A stretch of 37,967 bases of DNA from NCBI GenBank assembly GCA_025056355.1, contig JANWWI010000024.1, forward strand, positions 1 to 37,967, written 5' to 3'. The stretch comes from Casimicrobiaceae bacterium. Its GTDB lineage: Bacteria; Pseudomonadota; Gammaproteobacteria; Burkholderiales; Casimicrobiaceae. Shown piece by piece: positions 17,261-26,100 of the stretch. The notes under the pieces were generated by a model, which saw only the letters and a program-made list of their open reading frames with translations, did not search any database and was not told the DNA's origin. Within the stretch, counting starts at the first letter, position 1, and every line of letters starts with the position of its first letter. The position numbers were made by a program, and so were the translations under genes.

Positions 17261-18357
17261 TGTTTACGGCGGCCGATGCCGAGTGGATGCGGCTCGCCCT
17301 TGCCGAAGCAGAGCGAGCGATCAACCACGCAACGCCGAATCCGCGCGTAGGCGCGGTGCTGGTTCGTGACGGCAAGCTGCTTGGGCGGGGGCATACCCAG
17401 CCGCCGGGCGGCCCTCACGCGGAGGTCATGGCGCTGCGCGACGCGCGCGCTCGGGGTGCCGAGGTGGCCGGAGCGACGCTGTATGTAACGCTCGAGCCAT
17501 GCAATCACTTCGGGCGCACGCCCCCCTGTGTCGATGCACTGATCGAGGCGCGTGTGGCCCGCGTGATTGCGGCGCTCGAAGATCCGAATCCGCTGGTCAG
17601 CGGGCGAGGCTTCGCGCGGTTGCGCGAGTCCGGGATCGAAGTGCGCGTGGGCTTGCTTGCGGCCGAGGCCACCGAACTCAATCTCGGCTTCATCAAACGA
17701 ATGACGCTTGGGCTACCGTGGGTACGGGTCAAGATGGCCATCTCGCTCGACGGACGCACGGGGCTTGCCGACGGGCGCTCGCAGTGGATCACGGGCGAAG
17801 AGGCACGACTGGACGGCCACCGCTTTCGCGCGCGCGCCTGTGCGATTGCCACGGGTGTCGGCACGGTGCGGCACGACGACCCGGCACTGACCGTGCGCGG
17901 TCTCGATTTTGGGGGAGCGCTACGCCAGCCGCGGCGGATCGTGTTTGATCACGTGGGCAACATGCCGCCCAACGCCCGCGTGCTCGATGCCGAGACGGGT
18001 GGGGCGACCTTGATCCTCGCAGACAAAACGCCGCCAGGGCTGCCCGCGCACGTGCGGACCGTGCATTGCCCGGACGGACGCGGCAAGATCGATTTGCTCG
18101 CCGCTTTCCGCTGGATGGCCAGTGAAGGGATCAACGAAGTGCACATCGAGGCCGGAGCCCGGCTCACGGGCCCAATGATCGAGGCGGGACTCGTCGATGA
18201 ACTGCTCGTCTATGTGGGGCCGAAATTGCTCGGGCTCGAGGCCCGGGAGATGTTTACGCTGGCCTCGCCGCGCAGTCTCGAAGCGGCACGAACGTTTGAC
18301 TTGCACGACGTGGCCCGTTTCGGCGACGACGTGCGTTTGATCTACCGAACCCCGTGA
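17260..18357 (+). CDS. ribD: Bifunctional riboflavin biosynthesis deaminase/reductase RibD
   Basis: Catalyses deamination and then side-chain reduction of the pyrimidine intermediate in riboflavin synthesis; 365 residues. The N-terminal deaminase (about 5-145) has zinc ligands H53 (HAEVMAL), C81 and C90 (EPCNHFGRTPPC). The C-terminal reductase (about 150-365) shows VKMAISLDGRTG, SQWITGEEAR, ATGVGTVRHDDPALTVR and EAGARLTGPMIEAGLVDEL. GGAGG lies three bases before the ATG. Coupled to nrdR in front; ribE follows after 13 bases, giving a partial riboflavin operon. No FMN riboswitch was recognised. Confidence 0.96.
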   Translation: MFTAADAEWMRLALAEAERAINHATPNPRVGAVLVRDGKLLGRGHTQPPGGPHAEVMALRDARARGAEVAGATLYVTLEPCNHFGRTPPCVDALIEARVARVIAALEDPNPLVSGRGFARLRESGIEVRVGLLAAEATELNLGFIKRMTLGLPWVRVKMAISLDGRTGLADGRSQWITGEEARLDGHRFRARACAIATGVGTVRHDDPALTVRGLDFGGALRQPRRIVFDHVGNMPPNARVLDAETGGATLILADKTPPGLPAHVRTVHCPDGRGKIDLLAAFRWMASEGINEVHIEAGARLTGPMIEAGLVDELLVYVGPKLLGLEAREMFTLASPRSLEAARTFDLHDVARFGDDVRLIYRTP

Positions 18358-18370
18358 GGACCGCGCAAGG

Positions 18371-18982
18371 ATGTTTACAGGCATTGTGACGGGTACAGGG
18401 CGGGTTGCACGACACGTCTCGCTCGGGGCGGGCGGGGGCGTGCGGATCACGGTCGATGTGGGGGACTGGCCCATCGATGACCTCGCGATCGGGGATTCGG
18501 TGGCGCACAGCGGGTGCTGCCTGACGATTGTCGACAAGGGCGAGCGCTGGCTGGCAAGCGACGTCTCCGCTCATACGCTGTCGATCGTCTCGGGGCTTGA
18601 AGTCGGCGCCCGGGTCAATCTCGAAAAGGCCCTCACCCTGGCCGATCGCCTCGGTGGGCATCTGCTCACCGGTCACATCGACACGGTAGGAACGGTGGTG
18701 CAGTGGATGCCGATTGCCGAGAGTTGGCGGCTCGAGGTCGAGCTGCCGGCGGCGTTTGGTCGCTATCTGGCTCGGAAAGGGTCTGTGGCCGTGCACGGGG
18801 TGAGTTTGACCGTCAACGAGGTGACAGACGGTGAGAGGGCCTGCCGTTTCCAAGCAAACGTGATTCCGCACACGCGCGAGGTGACCAATTTTTGCGACCT
18901 GAGAGTGGGCGCGAAGGTCAATATCGAAGTCGATCTCCTCGCTCGCTATGTCGAGCGCATCCTGGCTGTGCAGTCGAGCTGA
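18371..18982 (+). CDS. ribE: Riboflavin synthase, alpha chain
   Basis: Dismutates two 6,7-dimethyl-8-ribityllumazine molecules to riboflavin. The protein has 203 residues with two lumazine-binding repeats: the first starts MFTGIVTGTGRV and includes DSVAHSGCCLTIV and VNLEKALTLADRLGGHLLTG; the second includes HIDTVGTVV, GSVAVHGVSLTVNEV and the ending NIEVDLLARYVERIL. Length is typical. It probably ends the thiL-ribE transcription unit, as 159 bases without a gene separate it from the Bug protein. Confidence 0.95.
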   Translation: MFTGIVTGTGRVARHVSLGAGGGVRITVDVGDWPIDDLAIGDSVAHSGCCLTIVDKGERWLASDVSAHTLSIVSGLEVGARVNLEKALTLADRLGGHLLTGHIDTVGTVVQWMPIAESWRLEVELPAAFGRYLARKGSVAVHGVSLTVNEVTDGERACRFQANVIPHTREVTNFCDLRVGAKVNIEVDLLARYVERILAVQSS

Positions 18983-19141
18983 GGCGACGCCTCGGAACCG
19001 CGAAGGCGGGGCTCGGCCACGAGGGGCATCGCCCAGACTCTCGGGGCACGGACGATCGAGAAGGAGCCAGGGTGGGCCGTCGAGGGCGTGCCGGCTCGGT
19101 TATTGTTAGCGGGTCGCTGAAGCTGTGGTGGAGGGTTAGAG

Positions 19142-20137
19142 ATGCCGTCCTTCGTTTTGACCTGGAAACTGTCGACGGCCCTTATCGCTGGCGCGTTCGG
19201 CGTGCTCGGGCTTATCCCGTCGACGCTTGCTCAGGGAGCCGCCTGGCCGCAGCGTCCGGTCAAGATCATCGTGCCGGCGCCCGCGGGTTCCTCACTCGAT
19301 ATCGTTGCAAGGCTTTTGGCTGAGAAGCTCAAGGATCGCTGGGGGCAACCCGTTGTGGTTGAACCCAAGCCGGGCGCCGGGGGCCTTTTGGGCGTGGATC
19401 AAGTCGCCAAGGCAACCGATGGGCATACGCTGGTCATCGGTTTTCCGGGGCCGACGGCCTACGCGCCGTTTCTGTACAAGAAGATGCCGTACGACCCAGT
19501 GCGCGATTTGGCGCCGATTGTCCTGACCACCACGCAGCCAAACGTTCTTGCGGTGAATGCTAATTTGCCCGTCAAGACCGTGCAGGAGCTCATCCAGTGG
19601 GCGAAGGCGAATCCGGGCAAACTCTCCTACGCGAGCGTCGGCAACGGTTCGTCCTCACACTTGTCGATGGAACTTCTGAAAAGCGAGGCCGGATTCGAGG
19701 CACAGCATGTCCCGTTCAACGGCGCACCGCCGGCTGCGCTCTCGGTGGCCAACGGCGACACGCAGGTGCTTTTTGCCGTGGCCTCGGGAATTGCGCCGCA
19801 CGTTCAGGCCGGGCGCATCCGGCCAATCGCCGTGACCAGCCTCAATCGCTTTGAACCGCTCAAAGAGCTTCCGACGATCCATGAATCCGGGGTCAGAGGT
19901 TTCGAGGCGATCGCCTGGAATGGGCTTTTCGGGCCCGCGTCGTTGCCCGCGGAAGTGATTCTCAAAATTAGCGCGGATGTCAATGCGGTGCTTGCGCTCG
20001 ATGAGGTCCGACAGCGGATCTTGAATGCTGGCATGGCGCCGGGTGGCGGAACGGTGGCCGCGTTCAAGTCGATCATCGAAGCCGATATGAAAAAGTGGGG
20101 CGCGATCATCAAGCGCCTCGGCGTTCAGCTCGACTGA
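19142..20137 (+). CDS. Bug/TctC-family periplasmic solute-binding protein
   Basis: A 331-residue receptor of the tripartite tricarboxylate family, greatly expanded in Burkholderiales. A signal peptide is visible (hydrophobic TALIAGAFGVLGLIP, cleavage near TLAQGA). Mature protein signs are WPQRPVKIIVPAPAGSSLDI, the EPKPGAGGLLG loop, LSYASVGNGSSSHLSMELL, HVPFNGAPPAALSVANGD and GRIRPIAVTS. Ligands of the family are small carboxylates or amides; the ligand here cannot be predicted. No tctA/tctB membrane genes are nearby, so it is an orphan receptor. GGAGG precedes the ATG by eight bases. Confidence 0.9.
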   Translation: MPSFVLTWKLSTALIAGAFGVLGLIPSTLAQGAAWPQRPVKIIVPAPAGSSLDIVARLLAEKLKDRWGQPVVVEPKPGAGGLLGVDQVAKATDGHTLVIGFPGPTAYAPFLYKKMPYDPVRDLAPIVLTTTQPNVLAVNANLPVKTVQELIQWAKANPGKLSYASVGNGSSSHLSMELLKSEAGFEAQHVPFNGAPPAALSVANGDTQVLFAVASGIAPHVQAGRIRPIAVTSLNRFEPLKELPTIHESGVRGFEAIAWNGLFGPASLPAEVILKISADVNAVLALDEVRQRILNAGMAPGGGTVAAFKSIIEADMKKWGAIIKRLGVQLD

Positions 20138-20151
20138 GCAAGCAGCGAGGC

Positions 20152-20811
20152 ATGAAGCTCTACACCTACTTTCGGTCTTCAGCAGCCTACCGCGTTCGTA
20201 TCGCGCTCAACCTGAAAGGGCTTCAGAGTGAGCACGTTCCGGTACACCTGTTGCAGGCCGAGCAGCGCTCAGAGCGTTACCGGGCGGTCAATCCGGCCGG
20301 GCTTGTGCCCGCGCTCGAACTCGACAATGGCGAGGTGCTCACGCAGTCGTTGGCAATCATCGAATGGCTCGATGAGCGCTACCCGGAGCCCCATCGGCTT
20401 CTACCCGGTGACGTCGAGACGCGTGCGCGAATTCGAGCTTTTGCCCTCACGATCGCCTGCGACATTCACCCGATCAACAATCTGCGTGTCATGCAGTATC
20501 TTGAAGCGCGTTTCGGGGCCGACGAAACCGCGCGGGCCGAATGGACGCGGCACTGGATCGCGCTCGGTTTTTCCGCTTGCGAGGCGATGCTTGAGGCCGA
20601 GCATCGCGCGGGACGGGGCGGGCGGTTTGCCTTCGGCGATTCGCCAACCCTCGCCGATTGCGTGCTTGTGCCGCAGTGTTTCAACGCGCGGCGGTTCGAT
20701 CTTGATCTGGGCGCTTATCCGCGCCTCGCGGCGGTAGAAGCCCAGTGCCTCAAACTGGATGCGTTTGCGCGCGCACACCCGTTGCGACAACCCGATGCAC
20801 CGCCCGCATGA
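20152..20811 (+). CDS. maiA: Maleylacetoacetate isomerase (zeta-class glutathione transferase)
   Basis: Converts maleylacetoacetate or maleylpyruvate to the fumaryl form using glutathione; 219 residues. The N-terminal thioredoxin-like half shows the zeta signature as [18 protein letters not shown], then [20 protein letters not shown] and [13 protein letters not shown]. The helical half includes [15 protein letters not shown] and [20 protein letters not shown]. The usual Cys of the SSC motif is Ala, seen in other members and not essential. No homogentisate or gentisate genes are nearby. The stop overlaps hisI (ATGA at 20808-20811), an unusual coupling. Confidence 0.88.
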   Translation: MKLYTYFRSSAAYRVRIALNLKGLQSEHVPVHLLQAEQRSERYRAVNPAGLVPALELDNGEVLTQSLAIIEWLDERYPEPHRLLPGDVETRARIRAFALTIACDIHPINNLRVMQYLEARFGADETARAEWTRHWIALGFSACEAMLEAEHRAGRGGRFAFGDSPTLADCVLVPQCFNARRFDLDLGAYPRLAAVEAQCLKLDAFARAHPLRQPDAPPA

Positions 20812-21224
20812 AGGCGACTCCCGAGGAGACCACGCTCAAGCTCTTGGCCGCGATCCGTTTCGATGATCGGGGACTCGTGCCGGCCATCGTCCAGGATGCC
20901 GGCAGCGGTGAGGTGCTCATGCTGGCGTGGATGGATCGCGCCGCAATCGAGCGCACGCTCATCACGGGTAAAGCCTGCTACTTCAGCCGCTCGCGAGGTG
21001 CGGCTTGGATGAAAGGGGAACGTTCAGGGCATCTGCAGCTCGTGCGGTCGATTCACCTGGACTGCGACGGCGATACGCTTCTGCTCAAAGTCGACCAGCT
21101 GGGCGGTATTGCGTGTCACACGGGCCGGCGACACTGCTTTTTTCGCCGCGCGGCGGAGGGCGATTGGGTCGTTGAGTTAGAACCGATCAAATCAGAAGCC
21201 GAAATCTATGGACGCGGATCCTGA
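20808..21224 (+). CDS. hisI: Phosphoribosyl-AMP cyclohydrolase
   Basis: Third step of histidine synthesis: opens the adenine ring of phosphoribosyl-AMP. 138 residues, normal for a stand-alone HisI. Marks are [37 protein letters not shown], the metal-binding DCDGD segment with its Cys, and zinc ligands in [12 protein letters not shown] at 20808 overlaps the maiA stop. The end overlaps hisE by 17 bases. Confidence 0.95.
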   Translation: MKATPEETTLKLLAAIRFDDRGLVPAIVQDAGSGEVLMLAWMDRAAIERTLITGKACYFSRSRGAAWMKGERSGHLQLVRSIHLDCDGDTLLLKVDQLGGIACHTGRRHCFFRRAAEGDWVVELEPIKSEAEIYGRGS

Positions 21225-21567
21225 ATCGTCTCAAGAGCGACTGGCCGTGCTCGACCGGCTTTCTCGACGCATCGCCGAGCGGCGAGGCGGCGATCCGGCA
21301 ACCAGCTATGTGGCGCAGCTTGCGGCAAAAGGCGAGGATGCCGTGCTCAAAAAAGTGGCCGAGGAGACCGCTGAATTCATCATGGCGGCTAAGGACGTGC
21401 GCTACGGCGGTCATCGGGACCGTCTCGTCGCCGAGGCCGCGGATGTGTGGTTTCACATGCTCATTGCGCTTTCAGCCTACGGCGCCGGTGCCGCGGAGGT
21501 GGCTGCCGAACTCGGTCGGCGCGAGGGCGTATCAGGGCTTGCGGAAAAAGCCGCACGCGGTGGTTAG
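21208..21567 (+). CDS. hisE: Phosphoribosyl-ATP pyrophosphatase
   Basis: Second step of histidine synthesis, acting just before HisI. 119 residues with the MazG-like signature [21 protein letters not shown] and the second acidic helix [21 protein letters not shown]. It overlaps hisI, as expected for genes encoding consecutive steps. The other his genes, which in most Burkholderiales precede hisI, are absent from this window; maiA takes that place. Confidence 0.95.
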   Translation: MDADPESSQERLAVLDRLSRRIAERRGGDPATSYVAQLAAKGEDAVLKKVAEETAEFIMAAKDVRYGGHRDRLVAEAADVWFHMLIALSAYGAGAAEVAAELGRREGVSGLAEKAARGG

Positions 21568-21587
21568 GTCAACACGGAGACAGTTGG

Positions 21588-21947
21588 ATGCTAAGCGACC
21601 CAGATTGCATCTTCTGCAAGATCGTCCGCGGGGAGATTCCGGCGCGGAAGGTCTATGAGGACGAGCTCGTGCTCGCCTTTCATGACATTCATCCAGCGGC
21701 GCCGGTGCATGTGCTCGTGATTCCGAAAAAACACATCGCGAAGCTCTCGGATGTGAACGAAGAAGACCAGCCGGCGCTCGGTAGAATGCTCTGGGCTGCC
21801 GCGCGAATTGCCGAAGAGCTGGGCTGCACCGACGGTTTTCGGACGATCATCAACGTGGGCCGGATCGGGCGGCAAGAGGTCTTCCACCTTCACTTGCACG
21901 TTCTAGGAGGGCCGAAGCCGTTGGGTCGCATGATCCAACCGGAGTGA
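21588..21947 (+). CDS. HIT-family nucleotide hydrolase (HinT-like)
   Basis: A 119-residue histidine-triad protein, probably a purine nucleoside phosphoramidase. It has [39 protein letters not shown] and the triad [11 protein letters not shown] near the C-terminus. The two Cys of CIFC with downstream His can bind zinc in some relatives. The ATG at 21588 is 20 bases after hisE. Position between hisE and tatA is standard for betaproteobacteria, where the gene often travels with the his operon. Confidence 0.93.
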   Translation: MLSDPDCIFCKIVRGEIPARKVYEDELVLAFHDIHPAAPVHVLVIPKKHIAKLSDVNEEDQPALGRMLWAAARIAEELGCTDGFRTIINVGRIGRQEVFHLHLHVLGGPKPLGRMIQPE

Positions 21948-21979
21948 TTAACCCGAACGTAGTTGCTGGAGAACGTCAC

Positions 21980-22216
21980 ATGGGCACTTTTTCAGTTTGG
22001 CATTGGCTTATTGTGCTCTTGGTGGTCCTGCTGATTTTCGGCACGAAGAAGCTGCGCAACCTGGGCAAGGACCTCGGTGGCGCAATTAAGGACTTCAAAG
22101 AGGGTCTCAAAGGCGGCGAAGAGGCCGCCAAAGGCGGTTCGGGCAACGGAGCGAGCGATGCGACCGCCTCGACACCCAAGGTGATCGAAGGCGAGGTTCG
22201 CAAAGATCGCGTCTGA
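21980..22216 (+). CDS. tatA: Sec-independent translocase subunit TatA
   Basis: Forms the pore-like assembly of the twin-arginine export system. 78 residues: short N-terminus, one membrane helix ([15 protein letters not shown]), hinge FGTKKL, amphipathic helix [20 protein letters not shown] and a polar tail. ATG at 21980 is chosen since the family starts MGxFSxWHW and GGAG lies nine bases upstream. First of tatA-tatB-tatC. Confidence 0.96.
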   Translation: MGTFSVWHWLIVLLVVLLIFGTKKLRNLGKDLGGAIKDFKEGLKGGEEAAKGGSGNGASDATASTPKVIEGEVRKDRV

Positions 22217-22270
22217 TACGCCCTAGGATGGGGCAGGCTTGACGGGTAACGGCGGCCCCGTGGTGGAGCG

Positions 22271-22798
22271 ATGTTCGACATTTCGTTCAAAGAGCTCGCC
22301 GTCGTCGCCGTGGTCGCGTTGATCGTGCTGGGCCCGGAGAAGCTGCCGCGCCTTGCGCGCACGGCTGGGCACTGGATCGGACGCGCGCGCGCGTATGCGA
22401 ACCAGGTGCGCTCTGACATCGATCGCGAGATGCAGCTCGAGGAGTTGCGCAAGCTACAGCAAGAAGCGCAAGCCGCGGCCGCAAGCGTTGAGCATTCGGT
22501 CAACCAGATTGGGCGGGCGGTCGAGCAAGAGGTGGCCGAGCTCGAGACCAATGCCAATGCCTGGTTCGGCGGTGGCAGCTTTGGCGAGGATGCGTCGGGG
22601 AACCCTCGTGCCGGGCAAACGCAGGCTTCATCAGGCGCTCTGAGATCGGCTGTGGCGCGACGGCTCGACTCGCCCCTCGCACCGGCGTGGCAGAGCACTT
22701 CGATCGACGTCGACTCGCAGGAGGAGGCCCTGGCCGCCTCGGCGCTGGGCGCTGCCTGGCCGAAACCGGTCGCTAAGCCAGGGCTGCCGCAGTCTTAG
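22271..22798 (+). CDS. tatB: Sec-independent translocase subunit TatB
   Basis: Part of the TatBC substrate receptor. 175 residues: N-terminal MFDISFKELAVVAVVALIVL membrane helix, LGPEKLPRLARTAGHW hinge and amphipathic helix, then a long charged coiled-coil-like segment (QVRSDIDREMQLEELRKL) and a variable Ala-rich tail. The GPEKLP hinge separates it from TatA. Followed 11 bases later by tatC. Confidence 0.96.
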   Translation: MFDISFKELAVVAVVALIVLGPEKLPRLARTAGHWIGRARAYANQVRSDIDREMQLEELRKLQQEAQAAAASVEHSVNQIGRAVEQEVAELETNANAWFGGGSFGEDASGNPRAGQTQASSGALRSAVARRLDSPLAPAWQSTSIDVDSQEEALAASALGAAWPKPVAKPGLPQS

Positions 22799-22809
22799 GT
22801 CCCGAGCAC

Positions 22810-23562
22810 ATGTCCAACGAACCCGAAACGCTCAAGGAAGAGTCTTTCATCTCGCATCTTGTCGAGCTGCGAGATCGATTGATTCGGGCGATTGCCGCGG
22901 TATTCATCGTGCTCATCGTCTTGCTGATTTATCCGGGGCAGAAAGCCATTTACAGCTTTGTCGCTGCGCCGCTCATGAAATCGCTTCCCCAGGGCGGCTC
23001 GATGATCGTGACGGACGTGATCGGAGTGTTCTTCATTCCGCTCAAGGTTACTCTGCTTGTGAGTTTTTTACTCGCGCTACCGTTCGTGCTCTATCAGGTG
23101 TGGGCGTTCGTCGCGCCGGGGCTGTACAAGCACGAAAAACAGCTCGCCCTGCCGCTGATCGTTTCTTCGACCGTGCTGTTTTTCGTTGGCATGGCCTTTG
23201 CCTACTTTGTGGTCTTTCCGTTTTTGTTCCCGATGCTTTTTGGCTATGCGCCGGATGGCGTCACCGTGGCCACCGATATCGAAAAGTACTGGAGCTTCGC
23301 GTTGACGATGTTTTTGGCGTTCGGCGTCACCTTTGAAACGCCCGTCGTATTGGGGGTTCTCGTTCGCGCCGGCATCGCCACGGTCGAGCAGCTCAAGGCA
23401 TTTCGCAGTTACTTCATCGTCGGGGCGTTCGTGATCGCAGCGATCGTGACGCCACCGGACGTGCTTTCGCAGTTGTTTCTGGCCATCCCGCTCGTGATCC
23501 TGTACGAGTTGGGCATTTGGATGTGCAAACTGATCAAGCCGCGCGCGCCAACCGAAGCGTAA
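22810..23562 (+). CDS. tatC: Sec-independent translocase subunit TatC
   Basis: Core twin-arginine signal receptor; 250 residues with six predicted membrane helices. The conserved cytoplasmic N-terminus FISHLVELRDRLIRA, the loop SFLLALPFVLYQVWAFVAPG with LYKHEK, and FGVTFETPVVLGVLVRAGI match the family, with the last two helices starting near VGAFVIAAIVTPPDVLSQ. Ends the tat operon and converges on the S1C protease gene, 112 bases away. Confidence 0.97.
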   Translation: MSNEPETLKEESFISHLVELRDRLIRAIAAVFIVLIVLLIYPGQKAIYSFVAAPLMKSLPQGGSMIVTDVIGVFFIPLKVTLLVSFLLALPFVLYQVWAFVAPGLYKHEKQLALPLIVSSTVLFFVGMAFAYFVVFPFLFPMLFGYAPDGVTVATDIEKYWSFALTMFLAFGVTFETPVVLGVLVRAGIATVEQLKAFRSYFIVGAFVIAAIVTPPDVLSQLFLAIPLVILYELGIWMCKLIKPRAPTEA

Positions 23563-23674
23563 CGAGCAGTTGGCCCGGGCGAGCGTCCAAATAATCTCGG
23601 CCGCCCTTTGGCAAAGGCGAAGCCGCGTGTCGAGACGAGCGCGTTTTGCCTCACGGAGGCGCCGCCGCGTGCTT

Positions 23675-24865
23675 TTACCCGCGACGCGGCGTCGGACGCG
23701 CGGCGAGCGTTACCTCGATCTCAAGTTCCGCGCCTTCTCGAACGACGGTAATCGGAATCGTCGTCCCAGGCTTGGTCATGGCGATTGCGTTGACCGCTTC
23801 GATACGATCCTCAATCGGCTTGCGATTGATGCGAATGATCACGTCCCCAGGACGCAAGCCAGCCCGGCTACCTGGCCCATCCGCGGCTACGGCCTGAACG
23901 AATGCGCCTTTGTTGTTTTTGAGCCCGAGCGCCTTGATCGCGTCCAGGGGAACGGCGCTCAGCGTGACACCTAAAAATCCTCGCTCAACGCGGCCCGTTG
24001 CGATCAACTGCTCGAGGATCGGAAGTGCGACGGCGGTGGGGATGGCAAATCCGATGCCGGAAAAGTCCCCCGTGCGCGTAAAGATGCTCGTATTGATACC
24101 GACCAACTGTCCGGCCGTGTTAACCAGCGCGCCGCCTGAATTGCCCTGATTGATTGCAGCGTCGGTCTGAATGAAATGTTCGAACGGGTTGCTATCACCG
24201 ATTTGCGTTCGACCGGTAGCGCTCACGATGCCCATGGTCACGCTGCTTCCGAAAACGCCGAACGGATTTCCAATCGCAAGCACGACGTCCCCGGGCCTGA
24301 GCGCGTTCGAATCTCCAAACACGATCGCAGGCAGCGGATCGGGGGAATCGACCTTGATGACGGCTAAATCCGTTTCCGGATCGGTTCCCACCAACCGGGC
24401 CCGAAACACGCGCTTGTCTGACAGTTCAACCTGAATGTTTTGTGCGCCCTCGATGACGTGTTTATTCGTGAGGATGTAACCGTCGGCGCGAACGATCACG
24501 CCAGAGCCTTCACCGAGTACCAGTTGCGGATCACTGTCACGCGGGCGGCCAAAGAAACGCTCAAAAGCGGGATCATCGAATAACGGATGGCGGAAGCGTC
24601 GTCGTTCGGCACTCGTTGCGATCTTGACGACCGACGGTAGGGCCGCGGACGCACCAGGGGCAAAGGTAATTTGACTGCCCGAGGCTGAGGAGCTCGCGGG
24701 CGGCGCGCCCGCGGGCGCCGCCACGGTCACGGGCGCGGAGCGGGCCGCGGAATTTGATCCAGCCGGGCGGTTCAGCCACTCCGGACGAAGCGTGCTGATC
24801 GTAAAAAGAGCGGCGACGCAGACCGTGCAGACCTGCGCGAAGAGAAGCCAGAGACGATAAAGCAT
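23675..24865 (-). CDS. Trypsin-like S1C serine protease with one PDZ domain (DegS/DegQ type)
   Basis: Envelope protease of 396 residues. An N-terminal membrane anchor or uncleaved signal (LWLLFAQVCTVCVAALFTI) is followed by a Pro/Ala/Ser-rich linker and the protease domain (about 65-285). Its triad is H136 (LTNKHVIEG), D166 (ETDLAVIKVD) and S243 (INQGNSGGALVN). A single PDZ domain follows (about 295-390, with GFLGVTLS and GSRAGLRPGDVIIRINRKP). One PDZ and an anchor resemble DegS-like proteases, which trigger the sigma-E response in enterobacteria, but substrates here are unknown. ATG at 24865 is preferred to a TTG 12 bases earlier. This gene is a usual neighbour of tatC in Burkholderiales. 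Confidence 0.9.
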   Translation of the reverse strand: MLYRLWLLFAQVCTVCVAALFTISTLRPEWLNRPAGSNSAARSAPVTVAAPAGAPPASSSASGSQITFAPGASAALPSVVKIATSAERRRFRHPLFDDPAFERFFGRPRDSDPQLVLGEGSGVIVRADGYILTNKHVIEGAQNIQVELSDKRVFRARLVGTDPETDLAVIKVDSPDPLPAIVFGDSNALRPGDVVLAIGNPFGVFGSSVTMGIVSATGRTQIGDSNPFEHFIQTDAAINQGNSGGALVNTAGQLVGINTSIFTRTGDFSGIGFAIPTAVALPILEQLIATGRVERGFLGVTLSAVPLDAIKALGLKNNKGAFVQAVAADGPGSRAGLRPGDVIIRINRKPIEDRIEAVNAIAMTKPGTTIPITVVREGAELEIEVTLAARPTPRRG

Positions 24866-25068
24866 GTCGCGCTGCAAAGGGCACGATTGCGGGCCGAACC
24901 GTTTGGCGAAATTTTAGGGTCGGAGCCGCGGAGTGCTGGGAAACACGAACGACATATGCCCGATTCGCTCTGTTCGAGCTTCGTTCAACGGGTTTCAGCC
25001 GGGGGCGAGCGGCGGTCCAAGCGCCCAAGCCGCGCGTACCAGCGTTTGAAGAAGACTCGCGCCGGGCG

Positions 25069-25467
25069 CTAACCCTGCTGGGATGCGGCCGGAGGCGTGA
25101 TGAGAAACTGCTCCAGCGTCGCGCCCGCGTTGAGTGCCTCGACAAGCCACTTCGGCTTCTGACCGCGTCCCGCCCAGGTGTTGCCCTTGCCATCGGCATA
25201 TTTCGGTGGCACCTTGCGGCCGGCGCTTGGGTGTTTTCTTCGGCTTTTCGCAACCGCTTGCCCTTTGCCCCGACCTTTACGGCCGCGCCGGCCCGGCCGT
25301 TCCGCTGCATCGGCATGGGCGAAATTGAGCTCCGAGGCCGTGATACCAAACGTCGCAATCAGTTCGTTGATATTGCGAATCGCCGCTTGCCGCTCCGCCT
25401 TGCGCAAGGCTTCCGCCTTTTTTTGCAACTGGGCGATCTGCGCTTGGATTTGAAGATATTCGGACAT
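25069..25467 (-). CDS. H-NS family nucleoid-associated protein
   Basis: A 132-residue DNA-binding protein. The N-terminal half is an oligomerising coiled coil (YLQIQAQIAQLQKKAEALRK). A basic Gly/Arg/Lys-rich linker (about 55-85) and the C-terminal DNA-binding motif follow, here KYADGKGNTWAGRGQKPKWL, close to the family consensus TWxGRGxxPxWL. H-NS proteins silence AT-rich, often foreign, genes. GGAGG lies five bases before the ATG on the minus strand, and a TACAAT (plus-strand 25505-25510) could be its -10 box. It is divergent from the T6SS cluster, which it could regulate; that is an inference from position. Confidence 0.9.
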   Translation of the reverse strand: MSEYLQIQAQIAQLQKKAEALRKAERQAAIRNINELIATFGITASELNFAHADAAERPGRRGRKGRGKGQAVAKSRRKHPSAGRKVPPKYADGKGNTWAGRGQKPKWLVEALNAGATLEQFLITPPAASQQG

Positions 25468-26100
25468 AAAACCTCCGTTTCCCGCTTCCGATTAGGACGG
25501 CGGGATTGTAAACCCAGACATCCTCAAATGTTTTCCGTTTTTCAGGGTCAGAAACCTTTTCTCAAAATGCTGATCTCAGAATTTTGCCGCCCATCCAGAA
25601 CGGCTCGGGTGTGGCCCCTGCGTAGGCAGCTACCCCGGTGCAGCCCGCAAAACCGTTCTTGTGACGGCCTGGCCGAGTGACCCTGATTGAACTTGACGTG
25701 GAGCGACGGGGACATGAGAACCCCTCTGTCACTGTTTCGGACGAGACGATTGCGCCTTTCACGGTCGATGCGACGGGCGCCTTGCCTCAGTGCTGGGATT
25801 TGCGTGCATCGGCGTCTGCTGAAGAATCGCGGCAGGTCGGTTATTCTTGATCTGATGGGCTCGAACACGTTTTGGTGCAGTCAACTGCGGGCCCTGGCTG
25901 ACTCGTGGACAACGCTCGAGCAGCGTGCAGTGGCCCGAATGGCCCGACGCCGGCGCAAGATAGGGTGTTGCCGTTTGTTCGGCTTGAAGCGAGATCCTTT
26001 GCAGAACCGGCTCAAGCACGCCGCCGGGCCACGGGTTCGGCCACAACGTTCCTGCGTTCGTGATCGGCCTCGACGCTGGCCGAGCAGCCCCTTGCGTCCG
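25468..26100. promoter_or_regulatory. Long intergenic region between hns-like gene and T6SS locus
   Basis: 633 bases separate two divergent genes. A frame remains open on the plus strand from 25687 into the MORN gene, but its Arg/Cys-rich product has no family similarity and lies ahead of a clear signal peptide, so it is read as non-coding. The stretch 25480-25600 looks richer in A+T than its surroundings and carries the likely hns promoter. No convincing sigma70 or sigma54 promoter was identified for the T6SS side. Confidence 0.4.

Noticed and set aside
14243-18370. TPP or FMN riboswitch before thiL, ribD or ribE
   Set aside because: No conserved riboswitch core sequences were recognised, and the genes overlap or nearly so.
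23663-23691. CGCCGCGT/ACGCGGCG inverted repeat between tatC and the S1C protease
   Set aside because: Loop of 13 bases, no T-tract in either direction and partly inside the protease coding end; not a convincing terminator.
25687-26100. 138-codon extension of the MORN protein
   Set aside because: Composition is rich in Arg and Cys, and a clear signal peptide begins at 26101 or 26125.
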